Part shown: positions 1-7,500 of the stretch, one piece after another | Position numbering within the stretch: the stretch's first letter is position 1 | Layout of the letters: every line of letters begins with the position of its first letter | Source: Cellulomonas humilata | GTDB lineage: Bacteria; Actinomycetota; Actinomycetes; Actinomycetales; Cellulomonadaceae | Assembly: GCF_030814415.1 (NCBI RefSeq) | Contig: NZ_JAUSVB010000003.1 | Span: 248,001-312,000, forward strand | Length of the DNA stretch: 64,000 nt | Reading direction: 5' to 3' | Program-made: the position numbers and the translations under genes | The notes under the pieces: generated by a model | Databases searched by the model: none | Seen by the model: the letters and a program-made list of their open reading frames with translations, nothing else | What the model was told of the DNA's origin: nothing

Positions 1-143
1 GCCGACGCACCGAGCGTCGAGGCTGCCTGCGCCGGGTTCGCCAGAGCGACGAGCATGGTCAGGACCAGTCCGGTGACGGCGACGAGCGCCGCTGCTTGTC
101 GCCTCCATCCGTGGCGGTGGATCTGTTCGGGCGTGGTGCGCAT
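1..143 (-). CDS. Secreted protein, N-terminal fragment
   Basis: Only the first 47 codons are inside the window; the gene runs off the left edge. The ATG at 143 is followed by a basic n-region, a hydrophobic stretch (TGLVLTMLVALA) and an AQAAS-type cleavage site, so the product is exported by Sec. A purine-rich GAGAG lies about 7 bases before the ATG. It sits 68 bases downstream of the GH43 gene on the same strand, so it may be another secreted carbohydrate-active protein, but no catalytic part is visible and the function cannot be called. Confidence 0.7.
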   Translation of the reverse strand, partial: MRTTPEQIHRHGWRRQAAALVAVTGLVLTMLVALANPAQAASTLGAS

Positions 144-164
144 GATGACTCGCTCTCTGTCGGG

Positions 165-187
165 GACCACGCGGGGGTCGCGTGGTC
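165..187 (-). terminator. Hairpin between GH43 gene and the next gene
   Basis: Perfect 9-base-pair stem (GACCACGCG with CGCGTGGTC) and a 5-base loop, 25 bases past the GH43 stop codon. There is no T-run. It may be a partial terminator that separates the GH43 gene from the following gene. Confidence 0.4.
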
Positions 188-211
188 GACGGTGATCGGG
201 CGACACCCCTG

Positions 212-2260
212 TCAGGGCGTGGTGAGGTCGAAGCTGCGGACCGTCACGGCTCCGCCGAGCGCCTGCGTGGCGTAGTTGAAGATCCCGAACCGGTAGCCCA
301 TGAAGAACTCCCACGCGTTGTTCAGCGTGAACGTCGGCCCGAGGGGGACGAACGTCGTCCCGTCGGTGCTGTACGAGAACGTCGCCGTCCGGCCGGAGCC
401 CGGCCGGATGTCCGCCGTCGCCCGCAGCCAGATCCGCCCGCCGGACACGGCCGCCGACGCACGCTCGACCCCGGTGCCCGTGGTCGCCCACGAGCTGTTC
501 ATCGTGAGTCCGTCGGTCATCACCACGCGGGTGGTGCCGTTGTTCTTGACCACCCCGACCCAGGCCGACGACTGCCGGAGCATCGCCAGTCCCGACCGGT
601 CGCCGTTGGCCATCGCGGAGTAGTCGAGCTCGATCGTCGCCGTCGACGTCGGGCCCTGGATGCGGTGCGTCAGCGTGTTGCGCGCGTTGTAGAGGTCGTT
701 GGTCACGGTGGCGGTCTGGAGCCGCAGGCCGTTGTTGACGCTGAACCGGGAGGTGTCCGGGTTGTGGTTCCACTCCCACCGCTGGCCCAGCGTGGTTCCG
801 GCGAACGAGTCCTTCCCGATCATCGAGGCGACCGTCTTGGTGGTCGTGATGTTCGGCCGGTTGTACGTGGTGCCCCAGCGGCCGTTGACCGTCTGCAGGG
901 TCGGCCAGCCGTCGGAGGTCCACCTGATCGGCGCGAGCGTCGGGACGCGGCCGCCCGGGTAGGCGTCGGTGAACGCCATGTACCACCAGTCACCGGCCTG
1001 CGTCTGGACGAGGCCGCCCTGGTGCGGCACGCCGCCGCCGGAGATCGGACCGGGCAGGTTGAGCAGCACCTCCCGCATCTCGTACGGGCCGAACGGCGAG
1101 CTGGAGCGCAGCACGTACTGGCCGTTCGCCGGCCGCGTGAGCCAGATGTAGTAGTAGCCGTTGCGCTTGTAGAACCGGGCGCCCTCCAGGGTGCCGACGC
1201 TGGACGGCGTCTGGAACACCTGCTGGGCGCGCACCTGGGCGGTGCCGTCGGCGTTGAGCTGCGCGACGCTGATCGTGCCGTTGCCGTAGGCGACGTACAT
1301 CGTGTCGTTGTCGTCGACCAGCAGGCCCGCGTCGTAGTAGCACTGGTTGAGCCGCGCCTTCTTGGTCCACGTGCCGTCGACCGCCGACGCCGTGTAGACG
1401 TACGTGCGGTTGAACTCCGTGCAGCCCAGCCAGTAGTACGTGCGGTTGCTCGGGCGGTACCCCAGCGTGGAGGCCCAGATGCCCTTGACGTACTTGCGGC
1501 CGCCGTTGAGGTCGTAGCCGTTGTCGTCGAAGTCGAGGCGCGGCACGGAGTGGCCCGCGTACTCCCAGTTCACCAGGTCGTACGAGCGCAGGATGGGGGC
1601 GCCGGGGGAGTAGTGCATCGTCGACGCGGAGTAGTAGTAGGCGTCGCCGACGCGGATGATGTCGCCGTCGGCGAAGTCCTGCCAGACGACCGGGTTGGTG
1701 AACGTCCCGCTGGGCGGTGGTGTCGTGGGGGTGGTGCCGCCGAGGCGGACGAGCTGCCACTGCTGGTTGGTGCCGTTCCAGTCGGCGTACTGGACGATGT
1801 TGCCGCCGTCGGCGGTGGAGGCGCCCTGGACCTCGACGGCCTTGCCGCTGTGGCGGGCGATGAGCTGGATGTAGCCGTCGATGTCCTGGATGGAGAACTG
1901 CTGGTTGGTGGAGTTGGCGTCGGACCACTGGATGATGGCGGCGCCGTCGGCGGTGGAGCGGCCGGTGACGTCGAGGACCTTGCCGGACAGGCGTGACTTG
2001 AGGCGGTAGTAGCCGTTGCCGGAGTCGACGAACTGCCACTGCTGCTGGGCGCCGTCGTTGCGGGACCACTGGGTGATGCGGGCGCCGTCAGCGGTGGACA
2101 GGTTGTACACGTCGAGGGCCTTGCCGCTGTTGCGGTTGACCAGCACGTACGACGCGGTGGTGTCGATCGACGCCGCGCTCGCCGACGGCGCCGCGACCAC
2201 GACCATGGCCAGCAGCAGGCCGGCGATCGCCAGCGCGGATGCAGCGACGGACTTCCTCAT
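212..2260 (-). CDS. Secreted GH43 glycosidase with RICIN (CBM13) lectin domain
   Basis: 682 aa. It is predicted to hydrolyse arabinose/xylose-containing hemicellulose outside the cell. A signal peptide covers about residues 1-30 (ends PSASAA). A ricin-type beta-trefoil follows (about 31-175) with three repeats, each carrying STADG and a Q-x-W/F motif (QQQW, NQQF, NQQW). After a short Thr/Pro linker comes the five-bladed GH43 propeller. I see NPVVWQDFADGD with the catalytic base Asp, YYDAGLLVDD with the pKa-modulating Asp, and GTLEGARFY with the acid Glu. The last 200 residues form a beta-sandwich of GH43_C2 type. The start at 2260 was chosen over upstream in-frame codons because AAGGAG lies 7 bases before it and the signal peptide starts there. 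The exact substrate cannot be read from sequence. Confidence 0.9.
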   Translation of the reverse strand: MRKSVAASALAIAGLLLAMVVVAAPSASAASIDTTASYVLVNRNSGKALDVYNLSTADGARITQWSRNDGAQQQWQFVDSGNGYYRLKSRLSGKVLDVTGRSTADGAAIIQWSDANSTNQQFSIQDIDGYIQLIARHSGKAVEVQGASTADGGNIVQYADWNGTNQQWQLVRLGGTTPTTPPPSGTFTNPVVWQDFADGDIIRVGDAYYYSASTMHYSPGAPILRSYDLVNWEYAGHSVPRLDFDDNGYDLNGGRKYVKGIWASTLGYRPSNRTYYWLGCTEFNRTYVYTASAVDGTWTKKARLNQCYYDAGLLVDDNDTMYVAYGNGTISVAQLNADGTAQVRAQQVFQTPSSVGTLEGARFYKRNGYYYIWLTRPANGQYVLRSSSPFGPYEMREVLLNLPGPISGGGVPHQGGLVQTQAGDWWYMAFTDAYPGGRVPTLAPIRWTSDGWPTLQTVNGRWGTTYNRPNITTTKTVASMIGKDSFAGTTLGQRWEWNHNPDTSRFSVNNGLRLQTATVTNDLYNARNTLTHRIQGPTSTATIELDYSAMANGDRSGLAMLRQSSAWVGVVKNNGTTRVVMTDGLTMNSSWATTGTGVERASAAVSGGRIWLRATADIRPGSGRTATFSYSTDGTTFVPLGPTFTLNNAWEFFMGYRFGIFNYATQALGGAVTVRSFDLTTP

Positions 2261-2344
2261 CGTTCGCTCCTTCGCGTCGTGTCCCGCGAGCTGGGCCGGT
2301 ACGCCGATCGCCCCGGTGCCGTGTCGTCGTCGATACGGCGGGGC

Positions 2345-2368
2345 GCAGATGTTAGCGCTCACATCTGC
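2345..2368. promoter_or_regulatory. Near-perfect 24-bp palindrome, LacI-type operator
   Basis: The two 12-base halves are inverted copies with one mismatched pair. The core TGTTAGCGCTCACA has the central CG-containing symmetry typical of LacI-family operators in actinobacteria. It lies in the 5' untranslated region of the RICIN-GH43 gene, downstream of a plausible -10 (2405-2410), where a bound repressor would block transcription. Which LacI protein binds it is unknown; the LacI gene fragment at the right end of the window is 61 kb away. Confidence 0.7.
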
Positions 2369-2404
2369 CTGGCCGGCCACGCTCGGAAGAGGTGGTTCGC
2401 CGGA

Positions 2405-2453
2405 AAAGTAGCGAGATCTACACCGGTGTACAACGCTTTCCGGGTACCCGGAA
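2405..2453 (-). promoter_or_regulatory. Putative GH43 promoter with two further palindromes
   Basis: On the minus strand TTGTAC (2433-2428) and TACTTT (2410-2405) are separated by 17 bases and make an acceptable sigma70-type promoter. The spacer contains the perfect 12-bp palindrome TACACCGGTGTA (2419-2430). Just upstream is a 16-bp perfect palindrome, TTCCGGGTACCCGGAA (2438-2453). These may be sites for additional sugar-responsive regulators. The promoter assignment is by motif only. Confidence 0.45.
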
Positions 2454-2475
2454 CGTTTAGGTCTGCACACACAGA

Positions 2476-2508
2476 AGCTCCCGGCAGGATCACGTCCTGC
2501 CGGGAGCT
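2476..2508 (-). terminator. Terminator of tRNA-Leu transcript
   Basis: Perfect 14-base-pair stem (AGCTCCCGGCAGGA with its complement) and a 5-base loop, 40 bases past the 3' end of the tRNA-Leu gene. No T-run follows on the minus strand, as is common in GC-rich actinobacteria. Confidence 0.7.
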
Positions 2509-2547
2509 GTCCGGACTGCGAGGCATGGTCGGCCTACGACCATCGTG

Positions 2548-2630
2548 TGCGGGAGACGGGATTTGAACCCGCACGCCCTTTCGAGCACCAGGACCTAAAC
2601 CTGGCGTGGCTGCCGTTTCACCACTCCCGC
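2548..2630 (-). tRNA. tRNA-Leu (TAG)
   Basis: 83-nt class II tRNA. The acceptor stem is GCGGGAG/CTCCCGC with discriminator A. The anticodon stem CCAGG/CCTGG encloses loop TTTAGGT, giving anticodon TAG. A long variable arm (TGCTCGAAAGGGCGT) and a T arm with GGTTCAAATCC follow. CCA is not encoded. Confidence 0.97.
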
Positions 2631-2652
2631 GCAGCGGAAGTTTCCCACAGGC

Positions 2653-3120
2653 TCACGCGACCTTGAGGTCCCGACGCAGCTTGGCGACGTGCCCGGTGGC
2701 CTTGACGTTGTACTGCGCGAGCTCGACGCGACCCTCGGCGTCGACGACGACGGTCGAGCGGATCACCCCGGTGACGGTCTTGCCGTAGTTGAGCTTCTCG
2801 CCCCAGGCGCCCCACGCCTCGAGCACGGCGTGGTCCGGGTCGGAGCCCAGCGGGAACGTCAGGTGCTCCTGCTCGACGAATGCGGCGAGCTTGTCGACGG
2901 TATCCGGGGAGACGCCGACGACGGCGAACCCGGCACCCTGCAGCGACGCGAGCGAGTCGCGGAAGTCGCACGCCTGCGTGGTGCACCCGGGGGTCATCGC
3001 GGCCGGGTAGAAGTACACGATGACCCGGCGTCCACGCAGGTCGGACAGCGTGACGGTGCTGCCGTCGGCGGTCGGCAGCGTGAAGTCGGGGGCAAGGTCG
3101 CCGACGGCGAGACGGGGCAC
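2653..3120 (-). CDS. bcp: Thioredoxin-dependent thiol peroxidase (Bcp/PrxQ peroxiredoxin)
   Basis: 155 aa, normal for the family. It reduces hydrogen peroxide and organic hydroperoxides in the cytoplasm using thioredoxin-type reductants. The AhpC/TSA fold spans the whole protein. The peroxidatic Cys46 is in the [10 protein letters not shown] motif and the resolving Cys is Cys51, the C-x4-C arrangement of the Bcp/PrxQ class. The start is GTG at 3120 with AGGAG 6-7 bases upstream. The gene is transcribed divergently from the GroES-like gene at 3187, a pairing of two stress-protection functions, with a 66-base shared promoter region. Confidence 0.93.
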   Translation of the reverse strand: MPRLAVGDLAPDFTLPTADGSTVTLSDLRGRRVIVYFYPAAMTPGCTTQACDFRDSLASLQGAGFAVVGVSPDTVDKLAAFVEQEHLTFPLGSDPDHAVLEAWGAWGEKLNYGKTVTGVIRSTVVVDAEGRVELAQYNVKATGHVAKLRRDLKVA

Positions 3121-3186
3121 GTGATCTCCTGGGACGAGGTGGTCGGGGATGCGGTCAGCCTATGTCGCACGGGTACCGTCGGACGC

Positions 3187-3504
3187 GTGAGCGACCTCCC
3201 GATCCGCATGCTGAACGACCGTCTGCTCGTCTCGCTCGACGGCGAGGCGGGGGAGCGGCGATCGTCCGCGGGCATCGTCATCCCGGCCACGGCCGTCGTC
3301 GGCAAGCGCCTCACCTGGGGTGCCGTCGTGGCCGCCGGCCAGCACGTCCGGCAGGTCGAGGTGGGCGACCGCGTGCTGTTCGACCCGGAGGACCGCGCCG
3401 AGGTCGAGCTCGCCGGGGCGACGTACGTCCTGCTGCGCGAGAAGGATGTGCACGCAGTCGCCGAGCCGCGCGGGACGGGCGAGGGAACCGGTCTGTACCT
3501 CTGA
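3187..3504 (+). CDS. GroES-family co-chaperonin-like protein
   Basis: 105 aa with a single Cpn10 fold. The N-terminus LPIRMLNDRLLV matches the GroES start (PL-x-DR-V-V). Further on are SSAGIVIPATA in the mobile-loop region, GDRVLF, and YVLLREKDVHAV at the C-terminal strand. It is not next to a groEL gene. Many actinobacteria carry such an extra GroES-like protein besides the real groES; whether it works with GroEL is unknown. The GTG start at 3187 has no Shine-Dalgarno sequence, and a TACCGT -10-like element ends about 9 bases before it, so a leaderless message is possible. Confidence 0.8.
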   Translation: MSDLPIRMLNDRLLVSLDGEAGERRSSAGIVIPATAVVGKRLTWGAVVAAGQHVRQVEVGDRVLFDPEDRAEVELAGATYVLLREKDVHAVAEPRGTGEGTGLYL

Positions 3505-3615
3505 TCGTTCATCCACGCGACGCCCACCGGACGCGGCGTCGGCCTTGACGCCTTGCACCGCGTGGGACGTGGTGGTGGCATGAGCACGGGGGACATCGTT
3601 CCCAGGGAGATCACG

Positions 3616-3831
3616 ATGACTGAGCACGACAGCACCCCGGTACCTGCCGAGGAGACCCAGGCCGTCCGCGACCTGCTCGCCGAGCACGTCCCGCTCGCCC
3701 TGATCGTGGACCTGGCGACCCCCGAGGCGACGTCGACCGAGATCCTCGAGTCCGAGGGCCTGCCCGACGAGGCGTGGTGGGAGCAGGACAAGAAGACGGC
3801 TGACGGCGAGAGCGCCGGCGGCACTGCGTGA
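3616..3831 (+). CDS. Small acidic hypothetical protein
   Basis: 71 aa, strongly acidic, with no Cys and no membrane segment. The start at 3616 is supported by a GGGAG box 8 bases upstream; an upstream in-frame ATG has no such box. The middle has a helix-like stretch (AVRDLLAEHVPLALIVDLATPE) followed by an acidic segment with two Trp (DEAWWEQD). I do not recognise a family. It lies alone between the GroES-like gene and tRNA-Lys. Confidence 0.6.
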   Translation: MTEHDSTPVPAEETQAVRDLLAEHVPLALIVDLATPEATSTEILESEGLPDEAWWEQDKKTADGESAGGTA

Positions 3832-3856
3832 CGGTCGTCACGACGGCCGTTCTCGA

Positions 3857-3887
3857 TTGGCAGATCGGGCGTCCGGCCTGCTAGCGT
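3857..3887 (+). promoter_or_regulatory. Possible tRNA-Lys promoter
   Basis: TTGGCA (3857-3862) and TAGCGT (3882-3887) are separated by 19 bases, with the tRNA starting 11 bases after the -10. The spacing is a little long. Assigned by motif and position only. Confidence 0.35.
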
Positions 3888-3897
3888 TCTCAACCGC

Positions 3898-3973
<76 letters not shown>

Positions 3974-3978
3974 CCCGG

Positions 3979-4015
3979 AGGGCCTCCCACCAGCGGAAAC
4001 GTTGGGGGAGGCCCT
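3979..4015 (+). terminator. Terminator of tRNA-Lys
   Basis: 10-bp stem (AGGGCCTCCC with GGGAGGCCCT) and a 17-base loop, starting 6 bases after the tRNA CCA, followed by TCGTCGT rather than a T-run. Confidence 0.7.
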
Positions 4016-4114
4016 TCGTCGTATCCCCGTGCTGCGCCCGTGCGAGGACCGGGACACGATAGGCCTCGGTCCCCGGTCGTCCGCCGGGGAGGTGCCTGTG
4101 GGTCGAAGGGGTCG

Positions 4115-5599
4115 ATGATGGGTCGCGAGTTCGACGTCGTGGTGATCGGCGGCGGTGCCGTGGGGGAGAACGTCGCCGACCGGGCCGGTCGGAGCGGGTT
4201 GAGCGTCGCGCTCGTCGAGGACGCGCTGGTCGGGGGCGAGTGCTCGTACTGGGCCTGCATGCCGTCGAAGGCGCTCCTGCGGCCCGGCGCGGCGCTCGCG
4301 GCCGCCCGCGGCGTGCCGGGGGCTGCCGCGGCCGTCACCGGAGACGTCGACGTCGCGGCCGCCTTCGCACGTCGGGACGTGGTGACTCACCAGTGGGACG
4401 ACAGCTCGCAGGTCGGTTGGGTGGAGAGCACGGGGATCACGCTGCTGCGGGGTCACGCGCGCTTCACCGGAGAGCGTTCGCTGTCGGTCGACGGTGCGGA
4501 CGGGCCCGTGCAGGTGACGGCCCGGCACGCGGTCGTCGTCGCGACCGGGTCGGCTGCCGTCGTCCCGCCCGTCGACGGTCTGGCCGAGGTGCGGCCCTGG
4601 ACCAGCCGCGAGGCGACCTCCGCCCAGCAGGTCCCGGCGCGGCTGGCCGTCCTCGGAGGCGGGGTGGTCGGTGTCGAGATGGCGACGGCGTTCGCGGACT
4701 TCGGCAGTGCGGTGACGCTCGTCGTGCGCGGCGACCGGCTGCTGGCCAACGCGGAGCCGTTCGCCGGCGAGGCGGTCGCCGCGGCGCTGACGGACCTCGG
4801 CGTGACCGTGCTGTTCGGCACCGAGGCCCAGTCGGTGCGGCGTGAGGCGGACGGCGTGCACCTGTCGACCGGCACCGGTGCTGACCTCGTGGTCGACGAG
4901 GTGCTGGTCGCGACCGGCCGCCGACCGCGGACCTCGGACCTGGGCCTGGAGACGCTCGGGCTCCAGCCCGGCAAGCCCCTGACCGTGGACGACGCGCTCC
5001 AGGTCACCGGTGCCGACGGCGGCTGGCTGTTCGCGGTCGGAGACGTGTCCGGGCGGACGGCGACCACCCACCAGGGCAAGTACGACGCCCGCGTGGTGGG
5101 CGACGTCATCGCGGCCCGCTTCGACCCGCGGTCCTCCGCCGCGGACTCACCGGAGGGCGCGACCGCCGGTGATCGCTCCCTCGACGCCGACGCCGAGCGC
5201 GCCGCAGCCCCGTGGAGCCGGTACCGGGCCACCGCGGACGCCGCCGCCGTGCCGCAGGTCGTGTTCACGCGGCCCGAGGTCGCGTGGGTCGGGCTGAGCG
5301 AGGAGGGTGCGCGGAAGAAGGGCCTCGACGTGCGCGTCGTCGGGTACGACCTCGAGAACGTCGCCGGTGCGACGGTGCACGCGGAGGACTACGCGGGGCG
5401 CGCGCAGATCGTCCTCGACGAGGCGCGCGGCGTGATCGTCGGCGCCACGTTCGTCGGGCCCGAGGTGGCGGAGATGCTGCACGCCGCGACGATCGCCGTC
5501 GTCGGTGAGGTCCCGCTGGACCGGCTCTGGCACGCGGTCCCGTCGTACCCGACCGTGAGCGAGGTCTGGCTCCGCCTGCTGGAGACCGCAGGACTCTGA
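4115..5599 (+). CDS. NAD(P)/FAD-dependent disulfide oxidoreductase, lipoamide-dehydrogenase-like
   Basis: 494 aa. FAD-binding motif VVIGGGAVGENVADRAG (about 7-24), a redox-active pair in GGECSYWACMPSK (C-x4-C), the NAD(P) Rossmann motif VLGGGVVGVEMA (about 187-198), an ATGRRPRTSDLGLE signature, and the second FAD contact VGDVSGR. The dimerisation domain is C-terminal. In lipoamide dehydrogenase the last domain carries a catalytic His in HPT; here the aligned position is SYPTVSE, so that His appears replaced by Tyr. This makes ordinary E3 activity unlikely. Mercuric-reductase-like or quinone-reductase-like members of the superfamily also lack the His. The true substrate is unknown. Two adjacent ATG codons (4115, 4118) follow GAAGGGG, and either may be used. 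Confidence 0.82.
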   Translation: MMGREFDVVVIGGGAVGENVADRAGRSGLSVALVEDALVGGECSYWACMPSKALLRPGAALAAARGVPGAAAAVTGDVDVAAAFARRDVVTHQWDDSSQVGWVESTGITLLRGHARFTGERSLSVDGADGPVQVTARHAVVVATGSAAVVPPVDGLAEVRPWTSREATSAQQVPARLAVLGGGVVGVEMATAFADFGSAVTLVVRGDRLLANAEPFAGEAVAAALTDLGVTVLFGTEAQSVRREADGVHLSTGTGADLVVDEVLVATGRRPRTSDLGLETLGLQPGKPLTVDDALQVTGADGGWLFAVGDVSGRTATTHQGKYDARVVGDVIAARFDPRSSAADSPEGATAGDRSLDADAERAAAPWSRYRATADAAAVPQVVFTRPEVAWVGLSEEGARKKGLDVRVVGYDLENVAGATVHAEDYAGRAQIVLDEARGVIVGATFVGPEVAEMLHAATIAVVGEVPLDRLWHAVPSYPTVSEVWLRLLETAGL

Positions 5600-5603
5600 G
5601 CGT

Positions 5604-5641
5604 GACGAAGGGGCGGACCCGGACGGGTCCGCCCCTTCGTC
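5604..5641. terminator. Bidirectional terminator
   Basis: Perfect 17-bp stem (arm GACGAAGGGGCGGACCC) with a 4-base loop, exactly between the stops of two convergent genes (5599 and 5649). It serves both strands. Confidence 0.85.
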
Positions 5642-5648
5642 GTCACTC

Positions 5649-6656
5649 TCAGCTGTCGGCGGCGAGGGACCCGTCGCTCGACAGCACCAGACCGATGGCC
5701 GCCTCACCCTGACGCACGGCCTGGCCGATCAGACCGAAGTCGTACGACTGGAAGTCGGCGAACTCGATGCCGTACGTGTCCTCGAGACCGAGCTGGCAGA
5801 ACGGGCGCTCGGGGCACTCGGCCGGACCCGCCAGGACCAGACCACCGCAGTTGGCCGCGAGGTCGCTGAGGGTGGTGAGGTCGTGCTCCGCCGCGAACTC
5901 GCTGGTCACGGCGAACGCGTTCTGGTCCTGCGCCGGGGACGCTGCGCCGACGGTCAGGCCGGCGGCCTCGGCGAGCGGGGTCAGTGCGGCCACGGTCTCG
6001 TCGACGTCCGCCGACGCCACCGACTCGGCGTCGGCGCCGTTCTGCTGCGCGTTGAGGAAGTTCGTGAGCGTCGCCGCATACTCCGGGACCGCGGTGAGCG
6101 TGCCGTCTGCGAGCGGCGGGAGGTAGGTCTCGCGGTTGCCGATCGTCCGGACCTCGACGGTGTAGCCGCCGGTCCGCAGCACGGCCGCGTAGATCTCCGC
6201 GAGCGTGGCGCTCTCAGAGAAGTTCGCGGCGCCGATGACCAGCGGCGCACCTGCGCCGACCGCGCCGTCCTCGGCTGCCAGACCCTCGGTGGAGACGAAC
6301 TCCTCCGCCACGTCGCTCGACGTCCGCCGGTCGATGTCGACGGCCTTGTTGAGCTCGATGAGCTTCTCGGTGTCGAGTGCGGCGGACACCGTGTCCAGCA
6401 GCTCGATGACGGCCGGGTTCGCCTCCGCGGCGGCTTTGTTCACCGCGGGGATGATGTTGTCCGCTTGCTGCAGGCCCTTGTCGTCCTCGAGGACGACGAG
6501 CTTCTCGCCCGCGATCGGGTCGCAGGTGGCCAGGCCGGACGTGCCGGACGACGTCGGGTCGGCCTCGCCTCCGCCCGAGCCGGGGCTGCCACAGGCGCCG
6601 AGCGCCAGCGTGGCGATGGCGACCAGGGTCAGGGTGGTGGAGCGTCTCGCTCGCAT
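5649..6656 (-). CDS. Glycine betaine/choline-type ABC transporter binding lipoprotein, circularly permuted OpuAC domain
   Basis: 335 aa. Lipoprotein signal with Cys22 in LALGACGS. The OpuAC/ProX fold is present, but its two halves are in swapped order. The segment that is normally C-terminal (LVVLEDDKGLQ, DNIIPAVN, LIELNKAVDIDRR, DVAEEFV) lies at about 53-124. The segment that is normally N-terminal (VIGAANFSESATLAEIY, NRETYLPPLADG, VPEYAATLTNFL) starts at about 140. The protein ends at LVLSSDGSLAADS, which in a standard ProX would continue into the LVVLEDD strand. It should capture a quaternary ammonium compound at the membrane surface. The gene follows two permease genes, with GAGGAG before its ATG. 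The ligand is inferred from the family only. Confidence 0.85.
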   Translation of the reverse strand: MRARRSTTLTLVAIATLALGACGSPGSGGGEADPTSSGTSGLATCDPIAGEKLVVLEDDKGLQQADNIIPAVNKAAAEANPAVIELLDTVSAALDTEKLIELNKAVDIDRRTSSDVAEEFVSTEGLAAEDGAVGAGAPLVIGAANFSESATLAEIYAAVLRTGGYTVEVRTIGNRETYLPPLADGTLTAVPEYAATLTNFLNAQQNGADAESVASADVDETVAALTPLAEAAGLTVGAASPAQDQNAFAVTSEFAAEHDLTTLSDLAANCGGLVLAGPAECPERPFCQLGLEDTYGIEFADFQSYDFGLIGQAVRQGEAAIGLVLSSDGSLAADS

Positions 6657-6722
6657 CGTGCTCTCCTCGTGGAGTCGGCAGAGGGTGGTCCAGGTGACGG
6701 CAGAAACGGCCGCCGGAGGATG

Positions 6723-7499
6723 TCAGGCCGAAGAACCCGACCTATTCGATCCGCTTGTCGGAGCCTCGGCAAGCGCTGAGGACGTGATCTGCGCCCGTTT
6801 TGCGCGCCGCGACGGCGTGTCGGAGGTGTCCCGTGCGAGCGCCCGCAGCCCTCGTGGCGTCAGCAGGTGCTGGGCGATCGCGAGCAGCCCCTCGGAGACC
6901 AGGCACAGCGCGGCGACCAGGATGCCGCCGGCGAGCACCTGCCCGTAGTCCTGCGTCCCGAAGCCGGTGACGACGATCGTGCCGAGGCTGCGACCGCCGA
7001 CGAGCGCCGCGAGCGGGACGGTCGCGAGCACCTGCACGGACGCGGTGCGGATGCCGGCGGCGATCAGCGGGACCGCGAGCGGGACCTCCACCGCCCACAG
7101 GCTGCGCCGCCCCGACATCCCCACGCCGCGCGCCGCGTCGCGGATGTCGGCGTCGACCTCGCCGAGGCCGGTCACGGTGTTGGTGAGCAGGGGTGGGACC
7201 GCGAACACGGCGCACGCGAGCACCGTCGCGGTGTTGCCGAACAGTCCGCTCGCGGCGAGCAGGGTGAGCAGCGCGAGCGTCGGCAGGGCACGCGTGGTGT
7301 TGGCGACGACGACGCCGGCGGTCGCGCCCCGGCGACGGTGGCCGAGCCAGAGGCCTGTCGGCAAGGCGACGACGGCGGCCAGCAGGACGGCCAGGAACGA
7401 CACGATGATGTGGTCGCGCGTGAGGGCGATGACGCCGTTGCGACCGGTCCAGTTCAACGGGTCGTTCAGCCACAGGAACGCTTCGTGCAGGACGTCCAC
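6723..7499 (-). CDS. ABC transporter permease, ProW/OpuCB type (second permease)
   Basis: 258 aa. Five to six hydrophobic helices, and the EAA-loop signature in DIRDAARGVGMSGRRSLWAVEVPLA that docks on the ATPase. The GTG start at 7499 is one base after the stop of the upstream permease gene, so the two are translated together and presumably form a heterodimeric channel. A hydrophilic tail (about 225-258) is not typical of the core family. The binding-protein gene follows 66 bases downstream. Confidence 0.87.
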   Translation of the reverse strand: MDVLHEAFLWLNDPLNWTGRNGVIALTRDHIIVSFLAVLLAAVVALPTGLWLGHRRRGATAGVVVANTTRALPTLALLTLLAASGLFGNTATVLACAVFAVPPLLTNTVTGLGEVDADIRDAARGVGMSGRRSLWAVEVPLAVPLIAAGIRTASVQVLATVPLAALVGGRSLGTIVVTGFGTQDYGQVLAGGILVAALCLVSEGLLAIAQHLLTPRGLRALARDTSDTPSRRAKRAQITSSALAEAPTSGSNRSGSSA

Positions 7500-7500
7500 G

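Noticed and set aside
182..1996. 604-codon plus-strand frame opposite the GH43 gene.
   Set aside because: It has no recognisable domain and shadow-type composition (Arg/Val/Asp-rich); the opposite strand has clear RICIN and GH43 motifs and a signal peptide.
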